A DNA stretch of 64,000 bases from Verrucomicrobia bacterium Tous-C9LFEB. Lineage in GTDB: Bacteria > Verrucomicrobiota > Verrucomicrobiia > Methylacidiphilales > UBA1321. Position numbers and translations under genes: made by a program. The DNA is taken from contig NEUU01000014.1 of assembly GCA_002304345.1 (NCBI GenBank), positions 34,642 through 98,641 on the forward strand, read 5' to 3'. Shown here one piece after another: positions 53,378 through 62,805 of the stretch. The notes under the pieces were generated by a model, which was not told the origin of the DNA, ran no database searches, and saw only the letters and a program-made list of their open reading frames with translations. Every line of letters begins with the position of its first letter. Within the stretch, counting starts at the first letter, position 1.

Positions 53378-54123
53378 ATCGGCTTCCCCTCTGCCTTTTT
53401 ACTGGCTCCAATTAACAGGAACGGTGGGCAGCGGTGGTGGATCTCCAGATCAGGTCGCGCGTGAACGGCTTCAGGTATCGCTTCGGGTTCTAGGACTCGA
53501 TTGATCGTCAATCCGGAATCCATCAGGGCATTCAGGTAGGTGCTGAGTGTGCGGTGATATTTGATCACGCCATCGACAAACCAACGGTGCTGGCGTTGAC
53601 CTTCATCGTGGTAGCAATCCACCGGCCACGATCCGGGAGTGCCATCGGATCGCAGCGTCCAGCCATTCAAGGTTGACGTGCAGATGGGATGTTCGACGGA
53701 GAACGCAATGACTCCACCCGGGGTGAGCCACTGGGCGGCACGTTGGATCAAGGGCGCATAATCGCGCAAATAGTGCAAGGCGAGAGAGCTGACGATGACC
53801 TCCACGGAGTGATCGGGTTGGGAGTAATCTTCCAGGGCGCAGTGAGTATAATGGATGGCGGAATCGTCTGTTTGCTTGCGTGCGTCGTCCAGCATGAGAG
53901 TCGAGATATCCACGCCGCGAACTTCCACGGCTCCTTGTTGCCGCGCCGCGCGGCAAAACACACCAAAGCCACAGCCGAGGTCGAGTACGCGTTTTCCAGC
54001 GAGCGGAGGCAGAAGAGATCGAAGAGCAGGCTGCTCCAAAATGGCGTTCAATCCGGACTCGTTTCGTCGCAAGGCCGCATAGCCTGCAAAAAATTCAGGA
54101 TGATCGTAGATGTTTTGCTTCAT
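53374..54123 (-). CDS. Class I SAM-dependent methyltransferase
   Basis: The 249-residue enzyme has motif [14 protein letters not shown] at about 46-58, acidic [14 protein letters not shown] near 70-83 and post-motif [14 protein letters not shown] near 133-146. It is a UbiE/type-11 methyltransferase with unknown substrate. I start at 54123 because the ATG overlaps the ribB stop by four bases (ATGA), so the genes are coupled. The frame is open further upstream across ribB, which is a shadow of that gene. Confidence 0.85.
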   Translation of the reverse strand: MKQNIYDHPEFFAGYAALRRNESGLNAILEQPALRSLLPPLAGKRVLDLGCGFGVFCRAARQQGAVEVRGVDISTLMLDDARKQTDDSAIHYTHCALEDYSQPDHSVEVIVSSLALHYLRDYAPLIQRAAQWLTPGGVIAFSVEHPICTSTLNGWTLRSDGTPGSWPVDCYHDEGQRQHRWFVDGVIKYHRTLSTYLNALMDSGLTINRVLEPEAIPEAVHARPDLEIHHRCPPFLLIGASKKAEGKPI

Positions 54124-54743
54124 TGACTCTTCCGGTGCTCCACCAACTCGCGGACGGAGACCATCGGGATGCGGTGGGTGAGGGAGAAGTCGATCACTTG
54201 CTGGCCGCGAGCCATGGTGCCGTCGGCGTTCATGAGTTCGCATAGAACCCCGTAGGGTTTCAATCCCGCGAGACGCATGAGATCGACTGTGGCCTCGGTG
54301 TGACCGGGACGTTCGAGCACGCCGCCGGGCCGGGCACGGAGCGGAAAGATGTGGCCGGGACGGCTGAGATCGGTCGGCTTGGCGTCGTCGGCAATGGCGG
54401 CGCGGACGGTTTGCAGTCGGTCGCGGGCCGAGACCCCGGTGGTGACCCCCGTGGCGGCCTCGATGGAAACGGTGAAGGCGGTTTGATAGCGGCTCGAGTT
54501 CTTTTCCACCATCGGCGGCAGGTCGAGCGCGCACGCCTTGGCATCGGGCAGGCAGAGGCAGACGATGCCACTGCACTCGCGAATCAGGAGCGCCATTTGC
54601 GCTTCGGTGAGGAGTTCGGCGGAATAGATAAGGTCCGCTTCGTTCTCGCGGCTTTCGTCGTCGGAGACGAGAATCCCTTGCCCGGACTGGAGCGCTTGCA
54701 GGGCGAGGAGGACGCGGGATTCGGCAGGGGAAGACGGATTCAT
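54120..54743 (-). CDS. ribB: 3,4-dihydroxy-2-butanone-4-phosphate synthase
   Basis: The 207-residue enzyme makes the four-carbon precursor of riboflavin from ribulose 5-phosphate. It shows [20 protein letters not shown] near 25-44, TVSIEA near 90, GVSARDR near 103, [21 protein letters not shown] near 132-152 and the [12 protein letters not shown] line. It is monofunctional, lacking the GTP cyclohydrolase II (RibA) half. With ribF at 17 kb it gives two flavin genes in the window. Confidence 0.95.
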   Translation of the reverse strand: MNPSSPAESRVLLALQALQSGQGILVSDDESRENEADLIYSAELLTEAQMALLIRECSGIVCLCLPDAKACALDLPPMVEKNSSRYQTAFTVSIEAATGVTTGVSARDRLQTVRAAIADDAKPTDLSRPGHIFPLRARPGGVLERPGHTEATVDLMRLAGLKPYGVLCELMNADGTMARGQQVIDFSLTHRIPMVSVRELVEHRKSQ

Positions 54744-54883
54744 GAGGAGAGGCTTTCTTTCGAGTCACCCAGAATCAAGGGTGAGCGGGGTGGTGTCAAT
54801 CTCCGGCTGCAACTTCCGTTTTACTGTCCTGTAGAAAACCGGTGGACTCCCCCTGCCGGGACGGACAATATCGTTTTCATTCT

Positions 54884-56368
54884 ATGATCTTCCTGGGAAT
54901 TGATTGCGGCACGCAGAGCACGAAAGTCATCGCGTTGGATGATCAAACGGGCGAAATCCTCGCACACGCGTCGAAGGCCTACGGCCTGATCGAGGGACTT
55001 CCGCCCGGTCATCTGGAGCAGCATCCGCGCGACTGGTCGGACGCGATGGACGAGTCGATCACGAAAGTGGTGGCGCAATTGGGCGCACGGCGCGGGGAGA
55101 TCGCGGGCATCGGCGTGTCGGGTCAGCAACACGGTTTTGTCGCGCTCGACGCGGCGGGGCAGGTGATTCGTCCGGCGAAGCTCTGGTGCGATACGTCGAC
55201 CGTAGCGCAATGCGATGAGATTCGCGCGCACTTTGGCGGCACGGCGGAGCTGATAAAACTCCTCGGCAACGATATGCTCCCCGGATTCACCGCGCCGAAG
55301 ATTCTTTGGCTGAAGCAAAACGAACCGGAAAACTTCCGTAAGCTTGCGCAGGTGTTGCTGCCGCACGATTACCTGAATTTTTATCTCACCGGAGATTCTA
55401 CGATGGAGTATGGCGACGCGTCCGGTTCCGCGTTGATGGACGTGCGGACGCGGACATGGTGCAAGCCCGTCGTGGATTTCATTAATGACTCACTACTGGA
55501 AAAAATTCTTGTTTTGCAGTCTTCTCGCAAGCTTGCGGGTTATCTCAAAAGTGAACTCGCAACGAAGTGGGGACTGAAGGACGACGTCATCGTCAGTGCC
55601 GGCGGCGGCGACAACATGATGGGGGCGATTGGCACTGGCAATGTGCGGACGGGATGCGTCACGGCGAGCCTCGGCACGTCGGGCACCATCTATGCCTATT
55701 CCGAAAAACCGGTGATTGATCCCGAGGGAGAGATCGCCGCGTTTTGCGACAGCACGGACGCATGGTTGCCGTTACTCTGTACGATGAATGTCACTGTGGC
55801 CACCGAACTCGTGGGCAAGTTGCTTGCGATGGATCATGCCGCCTTGGATCAGGCGGTGCGCTCGGTTCCGGCGGGTGCGGAGGGCTTGCTCTTTCTGCCA
55901 TACCTGAACGGCGAACGGACGCCGAATCTGCCGAATGGGTCCGGCGTGTTGCATGGGATCGCCCCGCATAACTTCACGCCCGCGCATCTGGCGCGCGCGG
56001 TGATGGAAGGGGCCACGCTCGGTCTTGCATATGGGTTGCAGCGATTGCGCACGCTCGGGATCACGCCGTCGGAAATTCGGCTCACTGGCGGCGGCAGCAA
56101 GAGCGCGGTGTGGCGTCAACTCTGCGCCGATGTGTTTGGCTGTCGGGTGGTGACGTTGAAGAGTGCGGAAGGTGCCGCTTTGGGCGGAGCGATCCAGGCT
56201 CTCGCTCTGGTGCGACCGGAAAAGACGGTGGCGCAATGGGCGGAGACTTTCGCTCAGCCGAACGAGGCGGAAGCGGTGACCTCGCAATCGGGTGGATTCG
56301 ATTATACCGAATTGTTGGAGAAGCAGACGCGGTTGATGCGGACGTTGCGGGCGGAGAAGTTCCTGTAG
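54884..56368 (+). CDS. xylB: Xylulokinase
   Basis: The 494-residue FGGY kinase phosphorylates D-xylulose. I start at the ATG at 54884 because MIFLGIDCGTQSTKVIAL is the standard N-terminus; an upstream in-frame ATG has no homology. Family marks are VSGQQHGFVALD near 80-91, the catalytic Asp in SAGGGDNMMGAIG near 243-255, LPYLNGERTP near 335 and LTGGGSKSAVWRQLCADV near 396-413. No xylose isomerase gene is next to it. The substrate could also be a related ketopentose. Confidence 0.92.
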   Translation: MIFLGIDCGTQSTKVIALDDQTGEILAHASKAYGLIEGLPPGHLEQHPRDWSDAMDESITKVVAQLGARRGEIAGIGVSGQQHGFVALDAAGQVIRPAKLWCDTSTVAQCDEIRAHFGGTAELIKLLGNDMLPGFTAPKILWLKQNEPENFRKLAQVLLPHDYLNFYLTGDSTMEYGDASGSALMDVRTRTWCKPVVDFINDSLLEKILVLQSSRKLAGYLKSELATKWGLKDDVIVSAGGGDNMMGAIGTGNVRTGCVTASLGTSGTIYAYSEKPVIDPEGEIAAFCDSTDAWLPLLCTMNVTVATELVGKLLAMDHAALDQAVRSVPAGAEGLLFLPYLNGERTPNLPNGSGVLHGIAPHNFTPAHLARAVMEGATLGLAYGLQRLRTLGITPSEIRLTGGGSKSAVWRQLCADVFGCRVVTLKSAEGAALGGAIQALALVRPEKTVAQWAETFAQPNEAEAVTSQSGGFDYTELLEKQTRLMRTLRAEKFL

Positions 56369-56380
56369 GAAGAGGGGGGA

Positions 56381-56571
56381 TTTTTGACGAAATTAACGGA
56401 ATTTACGAAAAAAGGAAAAAGCAGAGGCTGATCAGGAACTCAAAAAACTTTATAACCAGTTTCAAGTCTGGAAGCTTCTGTATGTAACTTGACCCATTCT
56501 ACTTTCCTGAGTTCATGATTTTCTGATAAAGCCTTTTCCCATTTCGTAAATTCCGTTAATTTCGTCAAAAA
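56381..56571. repeat. ~190-base palindromic element, copy B (reversed)
   Basis: The arms TTTTTGACGAAATTAACGGA and its reverse complement close a 191-base palindrome. Its right arm, reversed, matches the left arm of copy A through the CATGAACTCAGGAAA stretch, and its left arm matches the right arm of copy A, so it is inserted in the opposite direction. It lies between xylB and the CxxCxxCC gene. Confidence 0.75.
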
Positions 56572-56589
56572 ATCTGCTACTACTTTTCT

Positions 56590-56949
56590 GTGAGCGAAGT
56601 CTATTACCAATGCCAGCGGTGCACGAATTGTTGCCGTTGGCCCGGCACGGTGGCCCTGGCAGAGGGGGAGGCCGAGCGCATCGCGGCGTTTTTGAAGCTC
56701 GAAGTGGATGACTTCATCAATCGCTATACCGATCTGTTGCCGAATCGCAACGGGCTGACCCTGATTTCGCGGCCCAATCACGAATGCATTTTTCTCGACG
56801 GACGCGACTGCGCTATTCAGGCCGTGAAGCCGGCGCAATGTTCCGGATTTCCGAATACGTGGAATTTTCCCAGCTGGCGCGAGGTATGCGAGGCCATTCC
56901 GGTGGAGCGGCCCGTCTCGAACGGTGGCGATTCTGCGGCGTCTCTGTAA
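56590..56949 (+). CDS. YkgJ-family CxxCxxCC cysteine cluster protein
   Basis: The 119-residue protein shows C8-x2-C11-x2-CC (14-15) at the start, then CIFLDGRDCAIQAVKPAQC near 66-84. This is the UPF0153/YkgJ pattern, a likely Zn or Fe-S site; function is unknown. It begins with GTG at 56590. A gap of 50 bases separates it from nadB. Confidence 0.85.
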   Translation: MSEVYYQCQRCTNCCRWPGTVALAEGEAERIAAFLKLEVDDFINRYTDLLPNRNGLTLISRPNHECIFLDGRDCAIQAVKPAQCSGFPNTWNFPSWREVCEAIPVERPVSNGGDSAASL

Positions 56950-56999
56950 AAATTCTGTGGTAATCTGCGGAATCCCGGCCTTATTGTATTCCTTCACCC

Positions 57000-58592
57000 A
57001 TGCAGCGGTTTGATTACATCGTCATTGGCAGTGGCATCGCCGGGCTGATCTACGCCCATAAAATCGCGGAGCACGGCACCGTGGCGATCATCACCAAAAA
57101 GGGCCGCGCCGATTCCAATACCAATTACGCGCAAGGCGGCATCGCCTGCGTGATGTCCTCGGAGGATTCCTACGATCTCCATGTGCGCGACACGCTCGAA
57201 GCGGGCGCGGGACTGTGCAAGGAATCGATTGTCCGCCAGATCGTGCAGGAGGGACCCGAGCGCATCAAGGAGTTGATCGCGCTGGGCATGAGCTTCACCG
57301 AGCGGACGAATGGCCACAGCGGCGAACTCGATCTCGGCAAGGAGGGCGGCCATTCCAAGCGACGCATCCTGCACGCGGGGGATATCACCGGCCGCGAAAT
57401 CGAACGCGCATTGCTCGCTGCGACGGCGGAGCATCCGCGCATCACCATTTTTGAAAATCACGTCGCGGTCGATCTGATCACCAAGGCGAAGCTCGGTTTC
57501 ACCACGGAGAATCGCTGTCTCGGCGTCTACGTCCTGAACAAAGTTTCCAACGAGGTCGAAACTTTTGCCGCCTCGCACATCCTGCTGGCGAGTGGTGGCT
57601 GTGGCAAAACGTACCTCTACACCACGAACCCCGACATCGCGACCGGCGACGGCGTGGCGATGGCTTATCGCGCCGGGGTGCCGGTGGCGAACATGGAGTT
57701 CATCCAGTTTCATCCGACCTGCCTGTTTCATCCCGAAGCGAAATCCTTCCTCATCAGCGAAGCCGTGCGCGGCGAGGGCGCAGTGCTGGTCAATGCTGAG
57801 GGCAAGCGATTCATGGATGGCTACCATCCGCTCAAGTCGCTCGCGCCGCGCGATATCGTGGCCCGCGCCATTGACTCGGAGATGAAGAAGACCGGCGCGA
57901 AGTGCGTTTACCTCGACATCACGCACCACAAGGAAGAATTTCTCCGCGAACGGTTCCCGAATATTTTCGAGACGCTGCTCAAGCTCGGCGTCAACATGGC
58001 CACGCAGCGCATTCCGGTGGTCCCGGCGGCGCATTATCAATGTGGGGGCGTGGTGACGGACATCGATGGCCGCACCGCTTTGCCCGGATTATGGGCCGTG
58101 GGGGAAGTGGCCTGCACCGGTCTGCACGGGGCGAACCGGCTGGCGAGTAATTCACTTTTGGAAGCACTCGTCATCGCGCATCGCGCGAGCCAGATGGTGA
58201 CCAAGGAACCGGTCAAGCCGTGTCATCTGAAAATTCCCGAGTGGGAGCGCGGGCTTGCGCATGATCCGGATGAACTGGTCGTGATTTATCACAACTGGCA
58301 CGAAATCCGTCAGATGATGTGGGATTACGTCGGCATCGTGCGCACGACGAAACGTCTGCGACGCGCGGCGGCGCGCTTGCGTCTGCTGCACAGCGAAGTG
58401 CAGGATTTTTACTGGAACTACACGCTCACGGCGGATTTGATCGAGTTGCGCAACCTCGTGCTCGTCGCCTCGATCATTGTCGATTCCGCACTCGCCCGGC
58501 AGGAGAGCCGGGGTCTGCACTACACGCTCGATTATCCGGCCCCGGATGAATTCCGCGCGCCGACCGATACGATTTTGACTCAGGTCGGGTAA
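57000..58592 (+). CDS. nadB: L-aspartate oxidase
   Basis: The 530-residue flavoenzyme oxidises L-aspartate to iminoaspartate for NAD synthesis. FAD binding GSGIAGLIYA is at 10-19. NTNYAQGGIACV is at 40-51, the active-site region HPTCLFHPEAKSFLISEAVRG near 239, and YQCGGVVTDIDGRT near 346, then the C-terminal helical domain. Length is normal. nadA and nadC are not in the window. Confidence 0.96.
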   Translation: MQRFDYIVIGSGIAGLIYAHKIAEHGTVAIITKKGRADSNTNYAQGGIACVMSSEDSYDLHVRDTLEAGAGLCKESIVRQIVQEGPERIKELIALGMSFTERTNGHSGELDLGKEGGHSKRRILHAGDITGREIERALLAATAEHPRITIFENHVAVDLITKAKLGFTTENRCLGVYVLNKVSNEVETFAASHILLASGGCGKTYLYTTNPDIATGDGVAMAYRAGVPVANMEFIQFHPTCLFHPEAKSFLISEAVRGEGAVLVNAEGKRFMDGYHPLKSLAPRDIVARAIDSEMKKTGAKCVYLDITHHKEEFLRERFPNIFETLLKLGVNMATQRIPVVPAAHYQCGGVVTDIDGRTALPGLWAVGEVACTGLHGANRLASNSLLEALVIAHRASQMVTKEPVKPCHLKIPEWERGLAHDPDELVVIYHNWHEIRQMMWDYVGIVRTTKRLRRAAARLRLLHSEVQDFYWNYTLTADLIELRNLVLVASIIVDSALARQESRGLHYTLDYPAPDEFRAPTDTILTQVG

Positions 58593-58642
58593 GTCTCTTT
58601 TCCATTTATGAGGTGGCCTTGCCCCATTGACGAAATGTCAGG

Positions 58643-58654
58643 TTAATATATTAA
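58643..58654. promoter_or_regulatory. AT-rich palindrome at the LacI-gene start (putative operator)
   Basis: TTAATATATTAA is a perfect palindrome ending on the base before the LacI ATG. A TTGACG (58627-58632) precedes it at about -35 spacing, with TATTAA as a -10, so the palindrome would overlap the promoter. A near copy lies downstream of the gene at 59711-59723. Autoregulation is inferred. Confidence 0.4.
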
Positions 58655-59710
58655 ATGAAAGCCCGGCCCCGCTGCAATCTGAAGGACGTGGGATGTCGTG
58701 CCGGGGTCACGGCGGCGACCGCGTCATTGGCGTTGCGGGGTGATCCGCGGATTCCTCCCGTCACGCGCAAGAAAGTGCAGCAGGCGGCGAAGGCGCTCGG
58801 TTATCTCCCGGACCCGGTGTTGTCCGCCTTGATCGCCCGCCGGGACGAGGGCCGCGTGCGGCGGGTATATGCGAATCTCGCCGCGCTCGTGGACGAGCGC
58901 TGGTTTGCGGAGGGCGGGAAACCGCGTTGGATGGAGATTTGTCTCGGCGCGATGGAGCGCACGTGCACGCAACTCGGATATCATCTGGAGGTGATTTCGA
59001 TTCAGCGCGATTTGTCGCCGAGTTCTCATCCCGACCGGATTTTGCAGGCGCGGGGGATTCGTGGAGTAGCACTGCTGGCACCGATTGACGACGATCTGGA
59101 AATTCGCATCGACTGGGAGCGTTACGCGGCCGTGACCTTCGGCAATCCCTTGCTCGGACGACGGCTCAATCGTGTGGGAACGGATGCCTACGCCGCGATG
59201 CAGATGGTATGCGAGAAAGTGGGCGAGCGGGAGTATCGACGAATTGGTTGGGTCAATCAACATGGAGCGGAGCGGCGGCATCGATTCGGTTGGTTGGGGG
59301 CTCTGGGAGCGGAGCATCTCCGCGCGGAAAGTAAACTGCAGGTGCTGCGGCCCTATCTTCCCCAAGTGGCGGAGCGGGAGAGCTTCCTGCGCTGGGTGGA
59401 AAAGCAGCGTCCGGATTGCGTGTTGACGAGTCTGCCGCACGTGTACGACTGGTTGATCGCGGCGGGCTACCGGATTCCCAAGGATCTGGGATTCGTGCTG
59501 CTCTCGCGCCGCACCGGAGAATATCCGCACATCACGGGAACTTCTTCCCATCTCGAAGTGGCGGGGGCGGCGCTGATCGAGCAGCTTCATGCCCAATTGT
59601 TGCGAGGGGAAATTGGTTTTCCCGAGGTCTCGAAGGAGATTTTGATCTATCCCCGATGGGTGGAAGGCCGGACCTTGCGTGCCGCGAAGAGTGCGCGTGG
59701 GAGAAGTTAG
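58655..59710 (+). CDS. LacI-family transcriptional regulator
   Basis: The 351-residue regulator has a helix-turn-helix at about 8-55 (NLKDVGCRAGVTAATASLAL, then HTH hinge QQAAKALGYLPDPVL) and a periplasmic-binding-protein-like ligand domain from about 70. It probably senses a sugar and controls the GH113-like gene 69 bases downstream. The ligand domain lacks obvious similarity to well-studied members. Two AT-rich palindromes flank the gene and may be its binding sites. Confidence 0.88.
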   Translation: MKARPRCNLKDVGCRAGVTAATASLALRGDPRIPPVTRKKVQQAAKALGYLPDPVLSALIARRDEGRVRRVYANLAALVDERWFAEGGKPRWMEICLGAMERTCTQLGYHLEVISIQRDLSPSSHPDRILQARGIRGVALLAPIDDDLEIRIDWERYAAVTFGNPLLGRRLNRVGTDAYAAMQMVCEKVGEREYRRIGWVNQHGAERRHRFGWLGALGAEHLRAESKLQVLRPYLPQVAERESFLRWVEKQRPDCVLTSLPHVYDWLIAAGYRIPKDLGFVLLSRRTGEYPHITGTSSHLEVAGAALIEQLHAQLLRGEIGFPEVSKEILIYPRWVEGRTLRAAKSARGRS

Positions 59711-59723
59711 TTAATATATCAAA
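59711..59723. promoter_or_regulatory. Second AT-rich near-palindrome, upstream of GH113-like gene
   Basis: TTAATATATCAAA lies just after the LacI stop and about 57 bases before the GH113-like start, close to the sequence at 58643. A similar ATAATATATTGAAA occurs before the MFS transporter gene at 3551. The pairing suggests one regulator for both, but AT-rich coincidence is possible. Confidence 0.35.
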
Positions 59724-59779
59724 TAAACCGCGCGTTGTGGCGTTGATCCTCGCGGCTCAGGCTTGTGGGTACACAAGCC

Positions 59780-60847
59780 ATGACGACTTCTCTCGCTTCC
59801 CCGGAGCTCACACGTTCAACTCCTCCTTCTGCGCCGGTCGATGCCCGGCGGGCCGGAGTGACTTTTGGTTTCAATGCGCCCAACGGCTATTTTTCCAGTG
59901 CCGCCGCCCGGCAGGAGGTGGAGCGGATGGCCGAACTTGGCGTTCGTTGGTGCGTGCTGGTGCCAACCGTATTTTCGGAGTCGGCTGCGAGCGAACATCA
60001 GTATCGCCACTTTGCCCTGACGCCGGACGATACGGAGCTGCGTCACATGATCGAGCAACTTCACGGAAAGGGAATTCATGTCCACCTGCGACCGATGCTG
60101 GAAACGCTCGACGGTCACGGCCGCAATATGATCTGGTTTCCACCGGACCGGGAACGCATTCCTGGCCGCATCTCCGCCCATCGCGCGGCGTGGTTTCGGA
60201 GCATGACGGAACGGACGGTTCACTATGCGCGCATCGCGCAGGAGATGGGTTGCGCGTGGTACGGCCTCGATAGCGAACTCGACCGGATGACGGACGAGAA
60301 CGATCATTGGAAGGCGGTGATTGCGGCGGCGCGCAGTGTTTACCAGGGACCGATTGATTCCACGCATACGAGGCAGGTGGATGTGCTGGCGGAGCTCAAA
60401 CGCCGACCGGATCACTGGTTCTACGATTTGGACGGTCTGAGCGTGAGCTATTACAATCCCATCGCGGATCATCCCGGTGCACGGGTGGCGGAGATGATGG
60501 TCAAGGCGCAGGAGCTGTTGCCGTACTATCGCGAGATCGCGACGACCTTCGGCAAGACGTTCCTCTTTGGTGAAATCGGCTGTCGCTCTTCCACCGGAGC
60601 CGCAATGCATCCGGGACATTTCGATGGAGCGGGTCAGTACTTCGCTCCCGAGGAACAGGCGAATTTCATGGAGGCGGTTTGCCGCGTCTTCTCGCCCGAG
60701 CCGTGGTGGCGCGGGTTTTACTGGTGGAAGTGGGAGGAGCAGACGCCGCGTCCGGTGTTCAAGGGCGATCCGGCGGGCGACAAGGGCTTCACGATTTACG
60801 GAAAACGCGCGGCGCAGATCTTCGCGGAGTGGACACAAAAATTGTAG
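59780..60847 (+). CDS. Glycoside hydrolase, GH113 (beta-mannanase)-like
   Basis: The 355-residue TIM-barrel protein shows the expected pair of acids: E166 in YGLDSELDR (acid/base) and E265 in FLFGEIGCRSS (nucleophile), with GFNAPNGYF near 30-38. These match the GH113/GTA-like group of beta-1,4-mannanases. No clear signal peptide: the N-terminus is Ser/Pro-rich. I start at the ATG at 59780; a GTG at 59765 is in frame but less likely. It fits with the GH2 beta-mannosidase-like enzyme at 3.7 kb. Exact substrate is not proven. Confidence 0.8.
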   Translation: MTTSLASPELTRSTPPSAPVDARRAGVTFGFNAPNGYFSSAAARQEVERMAELGVRWCVLVPTVFSESAASEHQYRHFALTPDDTELRHMIEQLHGKGIHVHLRPMLETLDGHGRNMIWFPPDRERIPGRISAHRAAWFRSMTERTVHYARIAQEMGCAWYGLDSELDRMTDENDHWKAVIAAARSVYQGPIDSTHTRQVDVLAELKRRPDHWFYDLDGLSVSYYNPIADHPGARVAEMMVKAQELLPYYREIATTFGKTFLFGEIGCRSSTGAAMHPGHFDGAGQYFAPEEQANFMEAVCRVFSPEPWWRGFYWWKWEEQTPRPVFKGDPAGDKGFTIYGKRAAQIFAEWTQKL

Positions 60848-60865
60848 CTGTTTCGCGAACGCCGG

Positions 60866-62761
60866 CTATTCGGAGGGCTGCTTCTGCGGGCCATCCACCG
60901 GGGAGCCTAGATCCTTCCGCTGCCAGACGCGCACGTAATCAATCACCCACTCGGCGGGGAGTTGCGCGTCGTCCAGCGGATCATTATCCCAGCCGCCGGT
61001 CGGCACGGTGAACATGATATCGGCTGGAACGGAAGCCACGCGCGGGTTTTCGAAACGGAGAACTTCGCGGCCATTGATGTAGTAAGCGGCAACGCCCGGT
61101 GTCCACAGCAGACCTGCGGTGACATAGCCGTCCTTGTCCGGAGAAAAATAAATTTTGTCCGAACCCGTAGCCTGATGACCCTTGCCATAGCCATCCCAAT
61201 GCATGGCAATGTTCGTGCGGTAATCGCCCCAGCGGGTGAGATGCTCGAAGATGTCGAACTCCATGCCGCCATCGGCGGTGTCCTGCCGCTTGGATTGTTC
61301 CTGGCTGCCGACGCCCCGGTCGGGCATCAGCCAGAACGCGGGCCACAGTCCGGGTGCTTTGGGGAGTTTGAAACGGGCTTCAAAGTAGCCATAGCGTTGC
61401 ACCCATTTTCCGTACGTATCCAGATAGCCACCGGTGTAATCCGATTTCTTTTCGCGCGGGTCGTCGTTGTGGAAGCCGGTCTTCTTTTCGTACCGCATAT
61501 GGATGAGTCCATCCGAGACGGTGACGTTGCTGGGTGACCAGTGACTTTTCTTGTCCCAATAATTGGGACCGGTCACATTCCATTTTTTCAGATCGACGGT
61601 CGTACCGCTGAAGTCGTCATTGAAAGTCTGCACCCAATCGCCCTCGACGGGCGGACGCTGGCCCAGCCATTCCGGCAACGCGGCCGGGAGCGGCGCGCGG
61701 GCCAGGATCGACTCCACTACGAGTGACACTGGCCCTTCGGCGGCCAACACCGAAATGGTGACGCCCGAAACGGCGTCGTTGGTGAGGTGATTGCCGCAGG
61801 TCTTGTCGCCGTTCCAGATGCGGGCGCTGATGTAGGGAATTACAACCTCCTGCGTGGCGCCGGGCGGAATCGGCGCGGAGACGATATGATCCGTCTCGCC
61901 GGTGCGACTCTCCGCGTGAAAACCGGGCGTCACGGGTTTGTCGCCGTTATTACGCACGGTCAACACAAGACTCAGGCTGTCGCGCAAATCCCAGCATCCG
62001 ATCTCCGGTCGAAAAGTGACGGACGCTTGGGTGCTCGATTTCGGAAAGGTCAATTGGAGCGCGGGTGCGGGAGTCGAAAGAAACGCCGCTTGCGCGCCAC
62101 CGCGCCGCTCGAGTTGTTTTGCCGGATCGATCGTCACTCCATCGCCGAGAAGGATGCCACCTTTCGGCTTGATGCGAATCGAGCGGGGATCAATGGCCGG
62201 TTTTTCGCCCGTTGTCCCGGCGGCGATGAGCGATTCGATGCGGATCGTTTGCGGTTTGTCGGAGGCGCCCGTGAAGAGCAGGAGTTGGACGATGGCGTCG
62301 GGCTTGAGCGGCGCTGGTTTGCCGTAGGAATAACCGAAGTACACTTTGACGACTCCCGATGCGCCGGGCTTGAGATGAATCGATTCGGAGTTGGTTGCGC
62401 GGTTCGGCCACGCACCGTCATTGTCGAGCCGGAGCGAGACCGTCGTGACGGCATCCCCCGTATTGACCACCGTCGCCTCCACATGGCCGTATGCCGAGAG
62501 ATCCCACGCGGAGCCCGTTTCGGGTTTGAGCGCCACGCCGGGATATTTTTCCGTTCCGGGAAGAATGGTCATCCGCCATGCGGGCAGGACCGCAGTATTG
62601 TCGCGAGCCACGGTGACCTGCGCGGAATTGGGCGCGAAACGTTTTTCCGCCCCTTCGGTGGTGGGAGTATTCAGCGCAAGCGATGCGGGCGATTCTGCGT
62701 GGAGCGAAGCCAGCGCGAGAAATCCGAGGAAGGTGAGGGACGCCGTGCGACGGATCTTCAT
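60866..62761 (-). CDS. GH16 endoglucanase/laminarinase-like, with N-terminal modules
   Basis: The 631-residue protein starts at the ATG 62761, giving a signal peptide (MKIRRTASLTFLGFLALASLHA). Residues 25-370 contain repeated beta-sandwich segments, possibly carbohydrate-binding or Ig-like domains. The C-terminal GH16 domain (about 390-620) has the catalytic ExDxxE in GMEFDIFEH (E501, D503, E506) and GYFEARFKLPKAPGLWPAFW before it. It should hydrolyse beta-1,3 or mixed-linked glucans, or a red algal galactan, outside the inner membrane. It is convergent with the GH113-like gene and 44 bases after the AraC gene. Confidence 0.9.
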   Translation of the reverse strand: MKIRRTASLTFLGFLALASLHAESPASLALNTPTTEGAEKRFAPNSAQVTVARDNTAVLPAWRMTILPGTEKYPGVALKPETGSAWDLSAYGHVEATVVNTGDAVTTVSLRLDNDGAWPNRATNSESIHLKPGASGVVKVYFGYSYGKPAPLKPDAIVQLLLFTGASDKPQTIRIESLIAAGTTGEKPAIDPRSIRIKPKGGILLGDGVTIDPAKQLERRGGAQAAFLSTPAPALQLTFPKSSTQASVTFRPEIGCWDLRDSLSLVLTVRNNGDKPVTPGFHAESRTGETDHIVSAPIPPGATQEVVIPYISARIWNGDKTCGNHLTNDAVSGVTISVLAAEGPVSLVVESILARAPLPAALPEWLGQRPPVEGDWVQTFNDDFSGTTVDLKKWNVTGPNYWDKKSHWSPSNVTVSDGLIHMRYEKKTGFHNDDPREKKSDYTGGYLDTYGKWVQRYGYFEARFKLPKAPGLWPAFWLMPDRGVGSQEQSKRQDTADGGMEFDIFEHLTRWGDYRTNIAMHWDGYGKGHQATGSDKIYFSPDKDGYVTAGLLWTPGVAAYYINGREVLRFENPRVASVPADIMFTVPTGGWDNDPLDDAQLPAEWVIDYVRVWQRKDLGSPVDGPQKQPSE

Positions 62762-62805
62762 GGTCAAGATGTAGCGGGCCGTGAAGAATGGAGCGAGCGC
62801 GAAAA

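Noticed and set aside
54124..54768. A long N-terminal extension of the methyltransferase at 53374
   Set aside because: It overlaps ribB in another frame; the ATG coupled to the ribB stop gives a normal methyltransferase.
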